From positions 1 to 26,983 of the forward strand of contig PKXI01000451.1 in assembly GCA_003133425.1 (NCBI GenBank): a stretch of DNA of 26,983 bases. The letters are read 5' to 3'. Position numbers and translations under genes: made by a program. The DNA is from Acidobacteriaceae bacterium (GTDB lineage: Bacteria > Acidobacteriota > Terriglobia > Terriglobales > Acidobacteriaceae). This document shows positions 26,803 through 26,983 of this stretch, piece by piece. Every line of letters begins with the position of its first letter. The stretch's first letter is position 1. The notes under the pieces are model-generated. The model was not told the DNA's origin, made no database searches, and was given only the letters and a program-made list of their open reading frames with translations.

Positions 26803-26983
26803 GGGAGTTCCACGAATGACCATTTTCCGGACGGATTCCTCCGCATATGGCCGTGTCACGTGCCAATCGTCGATATGCCCTTGGCTTGATTGTCGCGCAC
26901 GATTGCAAAACAAAAAACGCGCTTCACTTTACCGATACTGACTCTGGACGAATGATAAATCGCCAGTAGTGTCCGGCTAAAAT

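Noticed and set aside
26816..26941. 41-codon frame behind AGGGAG near the right edge
   Set aside because: The ribosome-like site is good, but the peptide is short, shows no recognisable pattern and lies in the promoter region of the opposite gene; chance cannot be excluded.

Overview
The window is a carbohydrate-degradation locus from a GC-rich Gram-negative bacterium, most likely an Acidobacteriota member (Terriglobia/Acidobacteriales type). That assignment is an inference from the style and combination of exported glycosidases, the small secreted beta-rich protein, and a PMT-like glycosyltransferase with a TPR tail. No rRNA, tRNA or core marker gene is present to confirm it.

Layout. Positions 1-9384 (minus strand) form a probable six-gene operon read leftwards: CE1-type esterase, GH3 beta-xylosidase/glucosidase with a PA14 insert, a 123-aa secreted protein of unknown function, GH29 alpha-L-fucosidase with a Tat-like signal, GH39 beta-xylosidase, and GH42 beta-galactosidase, which runs off the left edge. 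Positions 9385-10732 are the regulatory centre: a LysR-type regulator gene (plus strand) flanked by two palindromes that share the core ATCGA-N5-TCGAT, plus a LacI-type palindrome in front of the minus-strand operon. Positions 10733-23712 (plus strand) form a tight seven-gene series: two different GH51 alpha-L-arabinofuranosidases, a second CE1-type esterase, GH127 beta-L-arabinofuranosidase (Tat signal), GH31 alpha-xylosidase/glucosidase, a tannase/feruloyl-esterase family protein, and a sialate-O-acetylesterase-like SGNH esterase resembling CE20. Gaps between these genes are 16-76 bases.

The locus then stops abruptly. About 1 kb (23713-24736) holds only a start-less remnant of a DUF1772 membrane protein, a hairpin and unrecognised sequence. 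The last gene (24737-26719, minus) is a membrane glycosyltransferase of the PMT_2 type, unrelated to the glycan locus by position and orientation.

How it works together (inference). Nearly every enzyme carries an export signal. The set removes side chains (arabinose, xylose, galactose, fucose, acetyl and feruloyl groups) and trims xylo- or gluco-oligosaccharides outside the cytoplasm. The substrate is probably a decorated hemicellulose (arabinoxylan and/or fucosylated, acetylated xyloglucan) or an arabinan-rich wall fraction. No endo-acting backbone enzyme, TonB-dependent receptor or sugar transporter is in the window. The most interesting point is the predicted control of the arabinofuranosidase operon, and possibly of both operons, by a LysR-type regulator through the paired palindromes.
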